DNA from: G051903925 sp051903925
GTDB taxonomy: Bacteria > Pseudomonadota > Alphaproteobacteria > Zavarziniales > Zavarziniaceae
NCBI RefSeq assembly: GCF_051903925.1
Contig: NZ_CP173678.1
Coordinates: 4,154,001-4,218,000 of the forward strand
Direction: 5' to 3'
Length of the DNA: 64,000 nucleotides
Below are positions 8,523 through 16,197 of the stretch, one piece after another (positions within the stretch are counted from its first letter, which is position 1; each line of letters opens with the position of its first letter). The notes beneath the pieces are model-generated. The model ran no database searches. It saw only the letters and a list, made by a program, of their open reading frames with translations, and was not told the DNA's origin. A program made the translations under genes and the position numbers.

Positions 8523-9104
8523 ATGACGGATGCCCCCAGCCGACTGGCGCAAGCGCGCGCCCAGGTCTTCGCCACCATCCTCGACAACTCGTTCGGCTGG
8601 CGCGACCTGATCCTGGCGTCCGGCCGGCCGTCCGACTTCTACATTGACATGAAGCCGACCATGCTGGACCCGGTGGCGGCGGCGGCCCTGCCGCACCTGA
8701 TCCTGGACCGCATCGCCCCGCTCCAGGTCGATGCCGTGGGCGGCCTGGAAATGGGGGCCGTCCCGCTCATCACGCCCGTCATCGCGCAGAGCCTGGACAG
8801 CCGCCCGCTGACCGGCTTCTTCGTGCGCAAGAAGGCCAAGGACCACGGGACCAAGAAGCTGGTGGAAGGCCCGTCGATCGACGGCCGCCGTGTCGTGATC
8901 ATCGAGGACGTGACGACCACCGGCGGTTCCGCCATGCAGGCGGTGGAGGCAGTCCGCGCCTCCGGCGGCATTGTCGCCCTGGTCCTCTCCGTGGTCGACC
9001 GCGAGGAGGGTGCTGCGGAGTTCTATGCCGAGCAGGGCATCCCCTTCGATGCCCTCTTCCGCGCCAGCGAATTCAAGCGCGCCAGGCCCAAGCCCGCGGC
9101 CTGA
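8523..9104 (+). CDS. pyrE: Orotate phosphoribosyltransferase
   Basis: 193 residues. It converts orotate and PRPP to OMP in pyrimidine synthesis. The PRPP-binding motif VVIIEDVTTTGGSAMQAVEAV is intact, as are FYIDMKPTMLDP and the mobile-loop region FFVRKKAKDHGTKKLVEG. ATG 8523 is used (MTDAPSRLAQ) with AGG 12 bases upstream; ATG 8511 in the same frame has no spacing to that signal. A hairpin follows the stop. Confidence 0.95.
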   Translation: MTDAPSRLAQARAQVFATILDNSFGWRDLILASGRPSDFYIDMKPTMLDPVAAAALPHLILDRIAPLQVDAVGGLEMGAVPLITPVIAQSLDSRPLTGFFVRKKAKDHGTKKLVEGPSIDGRRVVIIEDVTTTGGSAMQAVEAVRASGGIVALVLSVVDREEGAAEFYAEQGIPFDALFRASEFKRARPKPAA

Positions 9105-9106
9105 GC

Positions 9107-9136
9107 GCGAGCCCTCCCCCGAGGGGAAGGGCTCGC
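9107..9136. terminator. Hairpin between convergent pyrE and acyl-CoA dehydrogenase
   Basis: Arms GCGAGCCCT (9107-9115) and AGGGCTCGC (9128-9136) pair perfectly directly after the pyrE stop. There is no T-run. Position between convergent genes fits a bidirectional transcription stop. Confidence 0.5.
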
Positions 9137-9146
9137 ACGTCAGGGA

Positions 9147-10370
9147 TCAGGCCGGCAGCTCGTTGTATTCCTTGATCTTGATCTTGCCGAGCTGGGACAT
9201 GTGTACCTCGTCCGGGCCATCCGCGATGCGCAGGAAGCGGTTGGTCGAGAAGAAATAGGCGATCGGCGTGTCCTGGCTGACGCCCATGCCGCCATGGGCC
9301 TGGATCGCGCGGTCGCACACCGTCTGGGCCATGCGCGGCGCGATGACCTTGATCGCCGCGATGATGTCGCGGGCGACCTTGTTGCCCACCGTGTCCATCA
9401 TGTAGGCGGCCTTCAGCGTCAGCAGCCGGGCCTGCTCGATCTCGCAGTACGACAGGGCCACGTCCTGGCGGATGCTGCTCTGGTCGGACAGCTTCTTGCC
9501 AAAGGCGACGCGGTTCTCGACCCGGCGGGCCATGATCTCCAGCGCGCGCTGGGCCTGGCCGATCGAGCGCATGCAATGGTGGATGCGGCCCGGCCCCAGG
9601 CGCCCTTGCGCGATCTCGAAGCCCTTGCCCTCGCCCATGATCAGGTTCGACTTCGGCACGCGCACGTTCTCAAGGCGCAGCTCGGCCTCGCCGCCCGGCG
9701 AATGCCACGAGCCGAAGACCTTCTGGTTGCGCACGATGTTCACGCCCGGCGTCTCGCGCGGGATGATGATCGTCGACTGCTGCTGGTGGCGCGGCGCGGA
9801 CGGGTCGGTCTTGCCCATCAGCAGCAGCAGCTTGCAGCGCGGATCCATGATGCCGGAGATCCACCACTTGCGCCCGTTGATGACGTAGTCTTCGCCATCG
9901 GCCTTGATCTCGGTCTCGACGTTGGTTGCGTCGGACGAGGCGACCTGCGGCTCGGTCATCAGGTAGGCCGAACGGATCTCGCCGTTCAGCAGCGGCATCA
10001 GCCAGCGGTCCTTCTGCGCCTTGGTGCCAAACTTGGCCAGCACCTCCATGTTGCCGGTGTCGGGCGCCGCGCAGTTGAAAACCTCGGACGACCAGGGAAC
10101 GCGGCCCATTTCCTCGGCCAGGGGCGCGTATTCCAGGTTGGTCAGGCCCGGCGAGTATTCGCCGTACTCATGCGGCAGGAACAGGTTCCACAGGCCCTGG
10201 GCCTTGGCCTTCTCCTTCAGCTCCTCGATCTTGGGCCAGGGCTTCCACAGGTTCGCGTAGTCGTTCACGAACTCGTAGTGCTCCAGCTCGCTCGGGTAGA
10301 TGTGCTCGTTCATGAAGGCCCGCAGCCGGGTGAGCAGGTCCTTCACGCGATCGGAATGTTCGAAGTCCAT
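9147..10370 (-). CDS. Acyl-CoA dehydrogenase
   Basis: 407 residues from ATG 10370, preceded by GGGAGGA. All three acyl-CoA dehydrogenase regions are present: helical N-terminal domain, the central FAD-contacting YLMTEPQVASSDATN and KWWISG, and the C-terminal helical domain with RVAFGKKLSDQSSIRQDVA and AIQAHGGMGVSQDTP. The overall layout resembles the dehydrogenase part of ACAD10/11-like proteins. It oxidises an acyl-CoA to the enoyl-CoA, passing electrons to ETF. The chain length is not predictable. It stands alone on its strand. Confidence 0.92.
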   Translation of the reverse strand: MDFEHSDRVKDLLTRLRAFMNEHIYPSELEHYEFVNDYANLWKPWPKIEELKEKAKAQGLWNLFLPHEYGEYSPGLTNLEYAPLAEEMGRVPWSSEVFNCAAPDTGNMEVLAKFGTKAQKDRWLMPLLNGEIRSAYLMTEPQVASSDATNVETEIKADGEDYVINGRKWWISGIMDPRCKLLLLMGKTDPSAPRHQQQSTIIIPRETPGVNIVRNQKVFGSWHSPGGEAELRLENVRVPKSNLIMGEGKGFEIAQGRLGPGRIHHCMRSIGQAQRALEIMARRVENRVAFGKKLSDQSSIRQDVALSYCEIEQARLLTLKAAYMMDTVGNKVARDIIAAIKVIAPRMAQTVCDRAIQAHGGMGVSQDTPIAYFFSTNRFLRIADGPDEVHMSQLGKIKIKEYNELPA

Positions 10371-10539
10371 ATCATGTCCTCCCTTCAGGTAAGGCGCCCC
10401 TGATAGCGAAGCAGGCGTGCCGTGGCAATGCGCCTGCCGCAGCGGAAGGCAGGCGCCCCGGAAAATCGCCCGGCCATGTCGGGGTGGCCCCTCGCCCTGC
10501 GTCCTTGGCTCAATCACGGTGCAACCGAAGGACGCCACC

Positions 10540-11007
10540 ATGAACGCCGCAATTGCCCGAGGCATCGACGCGTCGGACACGGATCGCCAGGCCATCCTGG
10601 CCCTGGTCGGGGACCATGCCACAGGCATCCGGGACAAGGATGCCGGGCGCGCCACGGCCGGCTATCTACCGAATGCCGTGATCTGTGACCTGGCGCCACC
10701 CCTGGCCCATTCCGGGCCGGCGGAGGAGGAACGCGGGGGCCTTGAGGCCTGGTTCGCCACGTGGGACGGGCCGATCGGCTATGACATCCGGCTGGAGCAG
10801 GTGACAGTTGGCGGCGATGCCGCCTTCGCCCATGGCTTCCTGCACATCAGCGGGACGAAGACCGATGGCCAACGGAACGCCGTCTGGGCCCGCCTGACCG
10901 TCTGCCTGGTCCGGACCCCGGACGGCTGGCGTATCGCGCACGAGCATTCCTCGGTCCCGTTCTACATGGATGGCAGCCTGCGCGCCGCCGTCGACCTTTC
11001 GCCCTGA
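10540..11007 (+). CDS. SnoaL/NTF2-like domain protein (nuclear transport factor 2 fold)
   Basis: 155 residues from ATG 10540 with GAAGGA upstream. The pattern is that of DUF4440/SnoaL-like calcium/calmodulin-kinase association domains: DRQAILALVGDHATGIRDKD, a central FAHGFLHISGTK and the ending TPDGWRIAHEHSSVPF. This cone-shaped fold is used for small-molecule binding or isomerisation; the role here is unknown. The VOC-fold gene follows after 16 bases and is probably cotranscribed. Confidence 0.85.
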   Translation: MNAAIARGIDASDTDRQAILALVGDHATGIRDKDAGRATAGYLPNAVICDLAPPLAHSGPAEEERGGLEAWFATWDGPIGYDIRLEQVTVGGDAAFAHGFLHISGTKTDGQRNAVWARLTVCLVRTPDGWRIAHEHSSVPFYMDGSLRAAVDLSP

Positions 11008-11023
11008 TACGAAGGAGCCAGCG

Positions 11024-11446
11024 ATGGACAAGCCCGATTCCGGCGCCGCCCCGCCGAAGCAGCCCGAGGTCCTGGGCGGTGTCGCCCCCTACCTCCAGGT
11101 CGATGGCGCTGGCCGCGCCGCCGCCTTCTACGCCGCCGCCTTCGGCGCGCAGGAAGTCGCGCGCCAGCCCGACGACGCGCAGGGCCGCACGATGCACATC
11201 CACCTGCGCATCAATGGCGGCTCGGTCATGCTGTGCGATCCGTTCCCGGACTATGGCCAGCCGCATGAGCCGCCGCAGGCCTTTACCCTGCACCTTCAGG
11301 TCGACGACATCGACGCCTGGTTCGCCCGCGCCATCGCGGCGGGGGCAGAGGTGACGATGCCGGTGCAGATGATGTTCTGGGGCCACCGCTATGGCCAGCT
11401 GCGCGACCCCTTCGGCGTCCGCTGGTCCATCGGGCAGGAGGCGTGA
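11024..11446 (+). CDS. VOC (glyoxalase/bleomycin resistance) family protein, PhnB-like
   Basis: 140 residues from ATG 11024 with GAAGGAG. The first betaalphabeta unit reads VAPYLQVDGAGRAAAFYAAAFGAQEV and the second contains LHLQVDDIDAWFARAIAAGAEV, closing with GHRYGQLRDPFGVRWSIGQE, the usual PhnB-like ending. Metal ligands cannot be assigned with certainty. Likely in the same transcript as the SnoaL-like gene. Function unknown. Confidence 0.88.
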   Translation: MDKPDSGAAPPKQPEVLGGVAPYLQVDGAGRAAAFYAAAFGAQEVARQPDDAQGRTMHIHLRINGGSVMLCDPFPDYGQPHEPPQAFTLHLQVDDIDAWFARAIAAGAEVTMPVQMMFWGHRYGQLRDPFGVRWSIGQEA

Positions 11447-11448
11447 GG

Positions 11449-11460
11449 CCGCCCGGGCGG
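11449..11460. repeat. Short GC palindrome after VOC gene
   Basis: CCGCCCGGGCGG is a perfect 12-base palindrome three bases after the VOC stop, in the space shared with the convergent small peptide gene. It could help terminate both transcripts, but has no T-tract. Confidence 0.3.
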
Positions 11461-11584
11461 TGAGGCTGTCAGGTCCACGATCGTCGCGGCCGCCGTGGCA
11501 TCAAGGACGTCATTTTCCGTTCGATCGGCCCGATCCGCTTGGCTGACCAGGGTCGCCCGCCACCGGCCCGCGACCCCATTCAGA

Positions 11585-11737
11585 TCAGCTGAAGAATGTA
11601 CCGTCGGTGCCGCCGCCGAGATCGTTGTTCGCAACCTGCGCCAGCGACAGGCACACGACCTCGGGGACTTCCCAGGCCAGAAGTGGTGCTTCGACCGCAA
11701 CGTCTGCGCCTGCCCTGTCGCCTTCGATGTTTGTCAT
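11585..11737 (-). CDS. Candidate RiPP precursor peptide, 50 residues
   Basis: A 50-codon frame starts at ATG 11737 with AAAAGGGTG about six bases upstream and stops at TGA 11585. The acidic N-terminal part contains W22-E-V-P25-E-V27, like the Y-x-x-P-x-L leader motif bound by PqqD-fold recognition elements of lasso peptide systems. After LSLAQVANNDL it ends in GGGTDGTFFS, a Gly/Thr/Ser/Phe-rich tail that could be the core. No Glu or Asp lies at core position 7-9 after a Gly, so a lasso ring is not obvious. There is one Cys (C29). It diverges from a pqqD-like gene 289 bases away. The remainder of the 11447-12026 gap holds no convincing gene. Could still be a chance frame. Confidence 0.5.
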   Translation of the reverse strand: MTNIEGDRAGADVAVEAPLLAWEVPEVVCLSLAQVANNDLGGGTDGTFFS

Positions 11738-12026
11738 GCCGGCACCCTTTTGTTCTGGGAAATCGTTGGGGTACAGACACTAGCATCCAACGAATGCACC
11801 GCACGCGGCAGAAACTGTTGGCCGGCAGGACAACCGCAGTGTGTGCCCCGGCGGATACGGCTGCGATGGTCTGCCCCGGCTCCATGTCCATCACGCTGTC
11901 CGGCGCTTCCGTCACAGACGATCCGTGCAATGACCGTCGCCTGTGCTAAATCCCCTGGAGAATCTGGCACAGCGTCACGGTCCGGCATCCGGGTCGGCGA
12001 CGCATGACGATGAGAGATGTACAGCC

Positions 12027-12314
12027 ATGAGCAAGACGCCCCTGACCAGCCAGTCGATCGTGTCCCGCGCCGACGGCTTCATCGAGGCGGATGCCGATGG
12101 CGAGGTCCTGGCCCTGCATGTGGAAAACGGCACCTGCTACGGCTTCAACAAGGTGGGTTCCGCCGTCTGGACGCTGATCGAGCAGCCGACCAGTGTCGCT
12201 GCGATCTGCGAATCGCTGATGCAGCGCTATGACGTCGATCAGGCGACCTGCGAGCGGCAGGTCGTGGACCTTCTCGAGGAACTGCGCGGCGAAGACATGA
12301 TCGTGGTCGGTTGA
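12027..12314 (+). CDS. PqqD family protein (RiPP recognition element)
   Basis: 95 residues from ATG 12027. The sequence fits the PqqD winged-helix fold: VLALHVENGTCYGFNKVGSAVW, then a tri-helical part (SVAAICESLMQRYDVDQATCE) and LLEELRGEDMIVVG. In PQQ, lasso peptide and other RiPP pathways, this domain binds the leader peptide and delivers it to modifying enzymes. No pqqA, B, C or E is here and no lasso protease or synthetase. The next gene, 47 bases on, encodes a PRMT-like methyltransferase. A candidate peptide gene lies upstream on the other strand. Stand-alone discrete RRE is therefore the best reading. Confidence 0.85.
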   Translation: MSKTPLTSQSIVSRADGFIEADADGEVLALHVENGTCYGFNKVGSAVWTLIEQPTSVAAICESLMQRYDVDQATCERQVVDLLEELRGEDMIVVG

Positions 12315-12322
12315 TTGGCCCC

Positions 12323-12351
12323 CTTACCTGTCTGCCTGGCACCTGTCTGCC
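12323..12351 (+). repeat. Tandem 15-base duplication ahead of methyltransferase gene
   Basis: The unit ACCTGTCTGCCTGG(C) occurs twice in direct succession between the pqqD-like stop and the methyltransferase start. The second copy leads directly into the GGAGA ribosome binding site. A recent slip duplication is likely. Confidence 0.7.
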
Positions 12352-12361
12352 TGGAGAGCCG

Positions 12362-13408
12362 ATGACCCGCCTGCCGCTTGACGCCCTGGTCGCCCAGTTG
12401 GCCGACCGCCCGGTCGCACTCCTGAACCTTGCGCGCACCCTGCTGGCCAAGGGGCGGAACGAAAAGGCGCACGAACTGGCGCTGAAGGCCCGCCAAGCCG
12501 GCGCCGACGACCCGGAGGTGCTGGCCCGTGCGGCCGAGATCCTGTCCAACCGCGTGCCGCAATGGCACTTCGCCATCGTGCGCGACGCGGTACGCAATGA
12601 CGCCTATGAGCAGGCCCTGGTCCGCGCGATTACCCCGACCTCCCGCGTGCTCGATATCGGCTCCGGCACCGGGCTGCTGGCCATGATGGCGGCCCGGGCT
12701 GGTGCCGCCCGCGTCTTCACCTGCGAGATGAACGGCGCCGTTGCGGCCGCGGCACGCAGCGTCATCGCGCACAACGGCCTGTCCGAGCGGATCACCGTCC
12801 TGTCGCGCCATTCGGACGACATCGACGCCGAGCGCGACATGGGTGGGCCCGTCGACATCCTTGTGTCCGAGATCGTCAGCAACAACATGCTGGGCGAGGC
12901 CACATTGCCGGTGCACGAGAAGGCAGTGCGTCGCCTTTTGCGCCCCGGCGGGCACGTCATCCCGGCGCGTGGCCGGGTGCGGGTTGCCCTCGCCCGCTAC
13001 GACCGCTCCCGGCGGATGACCAGCGCCGCGGGCTTCGACCTCAGCCCGTTCAACGTGCTCCAGGCACCGCTGAAGACGGTGTCCGTCGACTCGGCGGACC
13101 TGGCCCTGTGCAGCGACGCGGCAGACCTGTTCGACTTCGACTTCGCCTCAGGCGGCCCCTTTCCGGAGGCCCGGGCCCAGGTGCCGGTGACGGCCAGTGC
13201 GAACGATGCCAACGGCATCGCCCAATGGCTGGCCCTCGACATGGACGGAACCGGCGTCTACGAGAACCGGCCCGGTCCCGGTACCGCGTCCTGCTGGGCG
13301 GCGGTGTTCCATCACTTCCCCCCGGGCCTGACGGTCGCCGCCGGGACGCGGATCGCAATCGCGGGCTCGCACGATCGCAACAGCGTCACGCTCTGGCCCA
13401 AGCCATGA
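12362..13408 (+). CDS. PRMT-like SAM methyltransferase with N-terminal TPR-like helices
   Basis: 348 residues from ATG 12362 with GGAGA upstream. Residues 1-85 form TPR-like helices (ALLNLARTLLAKGRNEKAHE). The Rossmann SAM site has D98-I-G-S-G-T-G and acidic E122. E170-x8-E179 (SEIVSNNMLGE) matches the spacing of the protein arginine methyltransferase double-E loop, and LRPGGHVIPARGRV plus AVFHHFPPGLTV match the PRMT beta-barrel region. Automatic pipelines may call this L11 methyltransferase, but those two regions favour a PRMT relative. Directly behind the pqqD-like gene, so it may act on the peptide encoded nearby. True substrate unknown. Confidence 0.85.
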   Translation: MTRLPLDALVAQLADRPVALLNLARTLLAKGRNEKAHELALKARQAGADDPEVLARAAEILSNRVPQWHFAIVRDAVRNDAYEQALVRAITPTSRVLDIGSGTGLLAMMAARAGAARVFTCEMNGAVAAAARSVIAHNGLSERITVLSRHSDDIDAERDMGGPVDILVSEIVSNNMLGEATLPVHEKAVRRLLRPGGHVIPARGRVRVALARYDRSRRMTSAAGFDLSPFNVLQAPLKTVSVDSADLALCSDAADLFDFDFASGGPFPEARAQVPVTASANDANGIAQWLALDMDGTGVYENRPGPGTASCWAAVFHHFPPGLTVAAGTRIAIAGSHDRNSVTLWPKP

Positions 13409-13415
13409 CGGCGCG

Positions 13416-14078
13416 TCAGAACTCGACGTCCAGTTCCTCGAAGTCCTCGGGCTCGGCCTCTGCCTCGCGCGCCCAGTCCTTGACCGGCTGCCAGTCCAGG
13501 ACCGCGTCCGAATAGGCCTTGCACGGCCCGTCCAGCGCCACGGCATAGGTCTTGAACCGGGCTGCCACGGGCGCGTACATGGCATCGGCCATGGTCGGCT
13601 TGGCCCCGAACAGGTACGGCCCGCCATAGGTCGCAAGGCAGGTGCGCCAGATTTCCTGCACCCGCTCGATGTCCGGCCTGGCGCCAGCCCACACCTTGAA
13701 GTTCGGATAGTGCGCTTTCAGGTTCATCGGCAGCGCGGAGCGGAGGTTGTAGAAACCGGAGTGCATTTCGCCGCAGATCGCGCGGCAGTGCGCCCGTGCA
13801 CCCTTGGCCAGCGGCAGCAGCCCGGCCTCCGGCCGTTCCTCGGCCAAGTATTCCGCTATGGCAAGGGTGTCCCACACCTTGACCCCGTCATGCTCCAGCG
13901 CTGGCGTCAGGAACGACGGCGATATGAGCAGCAGTTCCGCCCGGGTAGACGGGTCGTCCAGGGAGAGGACCTTCTCCTCCACGTCCAGGCCGGCCAGCCG
14001 GCACAGCAGGTAGCCCCGCAGCGACCACGACGAGTAGTTCCTGCTGGAAATGGTCAAAACGGCCTTTGCCGTGCTCAT
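13416..14078 (-). CDS. Glutathione S-transferase family protein
   Basis: 220 residues from ATG 14078. The N-terminal thioredoxin-like domain opens with LTISSRNYSSWSLRGYLLCRLAG, where the S-S-W-S motif supplies the candidate catalytic Ser. It continues to SPSFLTPALEHDGVKVWDTLAIAEYLAE with the glutathione-binding S/T-D-like region. The C-terminal all-helical domain follows. Acts in the cytoplasm; substrate unknown. It is convergent with the methyltransferase (7-base gap) and diverges from phaZ. Confidence 0.88.
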   Translation of the reverse strand: MSTAKAVLTISSRNYSSWSLRGYLLCRLAGLDVEEKVLSLDDPSTRAELLLISPSFLTPALEHDGVKVWDTLAIAEYLAEERPEAGLLPLAKGARAHCRAICGEMHSGFYNLRSALPMNLKAHYPNFKVWAGARPDIERVQEIWRTCLATYGGPYLFGAKPTMADAMYAPVAARFKTYAVALDGPCKAYSDAVLDWQPVKDWAREAEAEPEDFEELDVEF

Positions 14079-14191
14079 CCTGCCCCTCGCCCTCTGCGCG
14101 TCGCCGCGATGATGGACGATTATCATCTCGCAGTGCACAAGAAAGTGCACTAGCGTTTGCACTGCAGGGGGAAGCTGACATCGGCCGGAGC

Positions 14192-15409
14192 GTGCTCTAC
14201 TCGACCTATCAAACAACGAACGACCTGTTCGAGCCGGCGCGTGCGCTGGCCCGGGTCACCAAGGGAATCCTGGCCTTGTGGCCCGACGCGGTGGATTACG
14301 CGCCGGTCCGGCAGTGGAGCGCCGCGTGGGAGATGGTGTCCCGCGCGCAGCTGACCCATCACAGGCCCCCGTATGACATCGACCATGTCACCGTGGGCAA
14401 CCGCGAAGTGGCGGTGGTCGAGGAAGCGGCGATGGTCACGCCGTTCGGGACGCTGCTGCGCTTCGCGAAGCCCCAGGTCGACGTGGTACAGCCGCGGGTG
14501 CTGGTCATCGCGCCACTGTCCGGTCACTTCGCCACGCTGTTGCGCAACACGGTGCAGACGCTCGCCGCCGACCACGACGTCTATATCACCGACTGGCACA
14601 ATGCCCGCGACATTCCCCTGTCGGCCGGGCGCTTCGGGTTCGAGGACTATATCACCCACGTCATCCAGTTCCTGGAGGCGCTGGGCCCGGGCGCCCACGT
14701 CGTGGCCGTGTGTCAGCCCTGCGTCCAGGCCCTGGCCGCGGTTGCGGTGATGTCCCAGCGCAAAAATCCGGCGACACCGCGCAGCATGACGTTGATGGCA
14801 GGCCCCATCGACACGCGGATCAACCCGACCAAGGTCAATGACCTGGCGATGGAAAACCCCATCGAATGGTTCGAGGAAAAGCTGATCAGCACGGTGCCGG
14901 CGCGCTTTGCCGGGGCTGGGCGCCGGGTCTATCCCGGTTTCATGCAGTTGACCGCCTTCATGTCGATGAACATGAAGCGGCACCGCGAGGCGCACCGCAA
15001 CCTGTACCGCCACCTGGCGCGGGGCGAACTGCCCGAGGCTGAGAAGATCAAGACCTTCTACGACGAGTACTTCGCCGTGCTGGACCTGACGGCGGAGTTC
15101 TACATCGAGACGGTCAAGATCGTCTTCCAGGATGCCGCGCTGGCCAAGGGGGAGGCGATGTACCAGGGCGAGCGGATCGATCCGTCAAAGATCCGCCGCA
15201 CCGCCCTGCTGACGGTCGAGGGCGAGCGCGACGACATCTGTGCCCTGGGCCAGACGGCCGCGGCCCATGACCTGTGCACCGGCCTGCGCCCCTACATGAA
15301 GCGTCACCACATGCAGGCCGGCGTGGGCCATTATGGCGTCTTCAGCGGCAAGAAGTGGGAGCGCGAGATCTATCCGATCGTGCGCAACCTGATGCTCTCG
15401 CACGACTGA
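14192..15409 (+). CDS. phaZ: Intracellular polyhydroxyalkanoate depolymerase
   Basis: 405 residues if translation starts at GTG 14192, which gives MLYSTYQ, like the usual MLYxxYE start of this family. The nearest GGAG is too close, so the start is uncertain. The nucleophile region VAVCQPCVQAL places C174 where i-PhaZ1 of Ralstonia-type enzymes has its catalytic Cys rather than Ser, and HMQAGVGHYGVFSGKKWEREI carries the catalytic His near the C-terminus. It breaks down PHB granule polymer to 3-hydroxybutyrate units, so the organism is expected to store PHA. No synthase is in the window. Confidence 0.93.
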   Translation: MLYSTYQTTNDLFEPARALARVTKGILALWPDAVDYAPVRQWSAAWEMVSRAQLTHHRPPYDIDHVTVGNREVAVVEEAAMVTPFGTLLRFAKPQVDVVQPRVLVIAPLSGHFATLLRNTVQTLAADHDVYITDWHNARDIPLSAGRFGFEDYITHVIQFLEALGPGAHVVAVCQPCVQALAAVAVMSQRKNPATPRSMTLMAGPIDTRINPTKVNDLAMENPIEWFEEKLISTVPARFAGAGRRVYPGFMQLTAFMSMNMKRHREAHRNLYRHLARGELPEAEKIKTFYDEYFAVLDLTAEFYIETVKIVFQDAALAKGEAMYQGERIDPSKIRRTALLTVEGERDDICALGQTAAAHDLCTGLRPYMKRHHMQAGVGHYGVFSGKKWEREIYPIVRNLMLSHD

Positions 15410-15424
15410 CCGCGACCGCCCGCC

Positions 15425-15994
15425 TCAGGCCCGGGGCAGCCCCTCTCCACCCGTCTCAAGGGGCCGCACCCAGCCCAGGACGGGGCCGCGGGCATGCGGT
15501 CCGCCCAGCGTGTCGCGCAGCATCGCGCGGGCCTCCTCGGCCGAGTCGATGTCGTCGAACCAGTCGATCTCCAGCCGCCGCATCTGGCCCCGCAGGCCGA
15601 TGCTGAGGCGATAGCGTGTCCCGGAGTCCGTGGTCTCGTCGGCGACCATCGCGATGGCCCCCAGGTCGTCGAACCCATAGTGCCGCTTGCGCCGGCCGAA
15701 CAGCCCACGATCGTCCGCCGTCAGGATGCGGGTCCGCGGATCGAACACGAAAGTCCGGGCGACGCCCAGGATTGCCGTGGACAGGAACAGGGCGCTGACC
15801 ACGACGGCCCCGGCGCAGATCACCAGGACGAACACCGTGGCGATCGAGAAGCCCAGCCATTGCGGACGGACCAGCAGTTCATACGGTGCCAGCAGCGGGA
15901 CTAGCCCACCCAGCGCCATGAGCGCCCGGGCCGCCGCCGTGACCGGCTGGTGGAAGGCCAGGACCCCGTCCCTGGCGACCGTCGCCGTGATCAC
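15425..15994 (-). CDS. Two-TM membrane protein with C-terminal PH-like domain, unknown function
   Basis: About 189 residues. No ATG is suitable; GTG 15994 (MITATVARDGVLAFHQPV) is preferred because the conserved-looking part starts there and GGCGGA lies upstream. Two adjacent hydrophobic segments at about 25-45 and 50-80 are followed by TFVFDPRTRILTADDRGLFGRRKRHYGFDDLGAI, a strand-rich region as in small membrane proteins with a bacterial PH domain. It ends 16 bases from the phaZ stop, convergent. I do not recognise a named family with confidence. Confidence 0.6.
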   Translation of the reverse strand: MITATVARDGVLAFHQPVTAAARALMALGGLVPLLAPYELLVRPQWLGFSIATVFVLVICAGAVVVSALFLSTAILGVARTFVFDPRTRILTADDRGLFGRRKRHYGFDDLGAIAMVADETTDSGTRYRLSIGLRGQMRRLEIDWFDDIDSAEEARAMLRDTLGGPHARGPVLGWVRPLETGGEGLPRA

Positions 15995-16197
15995 GCCCGC
16001 ACCATCCGCCTGACCCTGTACCAATCGCTGCGCGCATCCTGCCTGCAGTCCCGGCGACGGCCAAGCCGGCCCTTCGGGCAGCGACGGCACGCGCCGCCGC
16101 GCCGACGGGAAAAATTCCGTGAACCACAGGGCACTTTGCGCGTTGTGCGGGGTGACCGCGTCGCCGCGTGGGGTGGCACAGCGGAAAGCCTGGGGGG

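Noticed and set aside
11585..11737. Classical lasso peptide assignment for the 50-residue peptide
   Set aside because: No Asp or Glu at ring position 7-9 after a plausible first core residue, and no lasso protease or synthetase genes; left as an unclassified precursor.
11495..12007. 170-codon plus-strand frame between the VOC and pqqD genes
   Set aside because: No ribosome site or protein-like pattern; overlaps the better-supported minus-strand small peptide.
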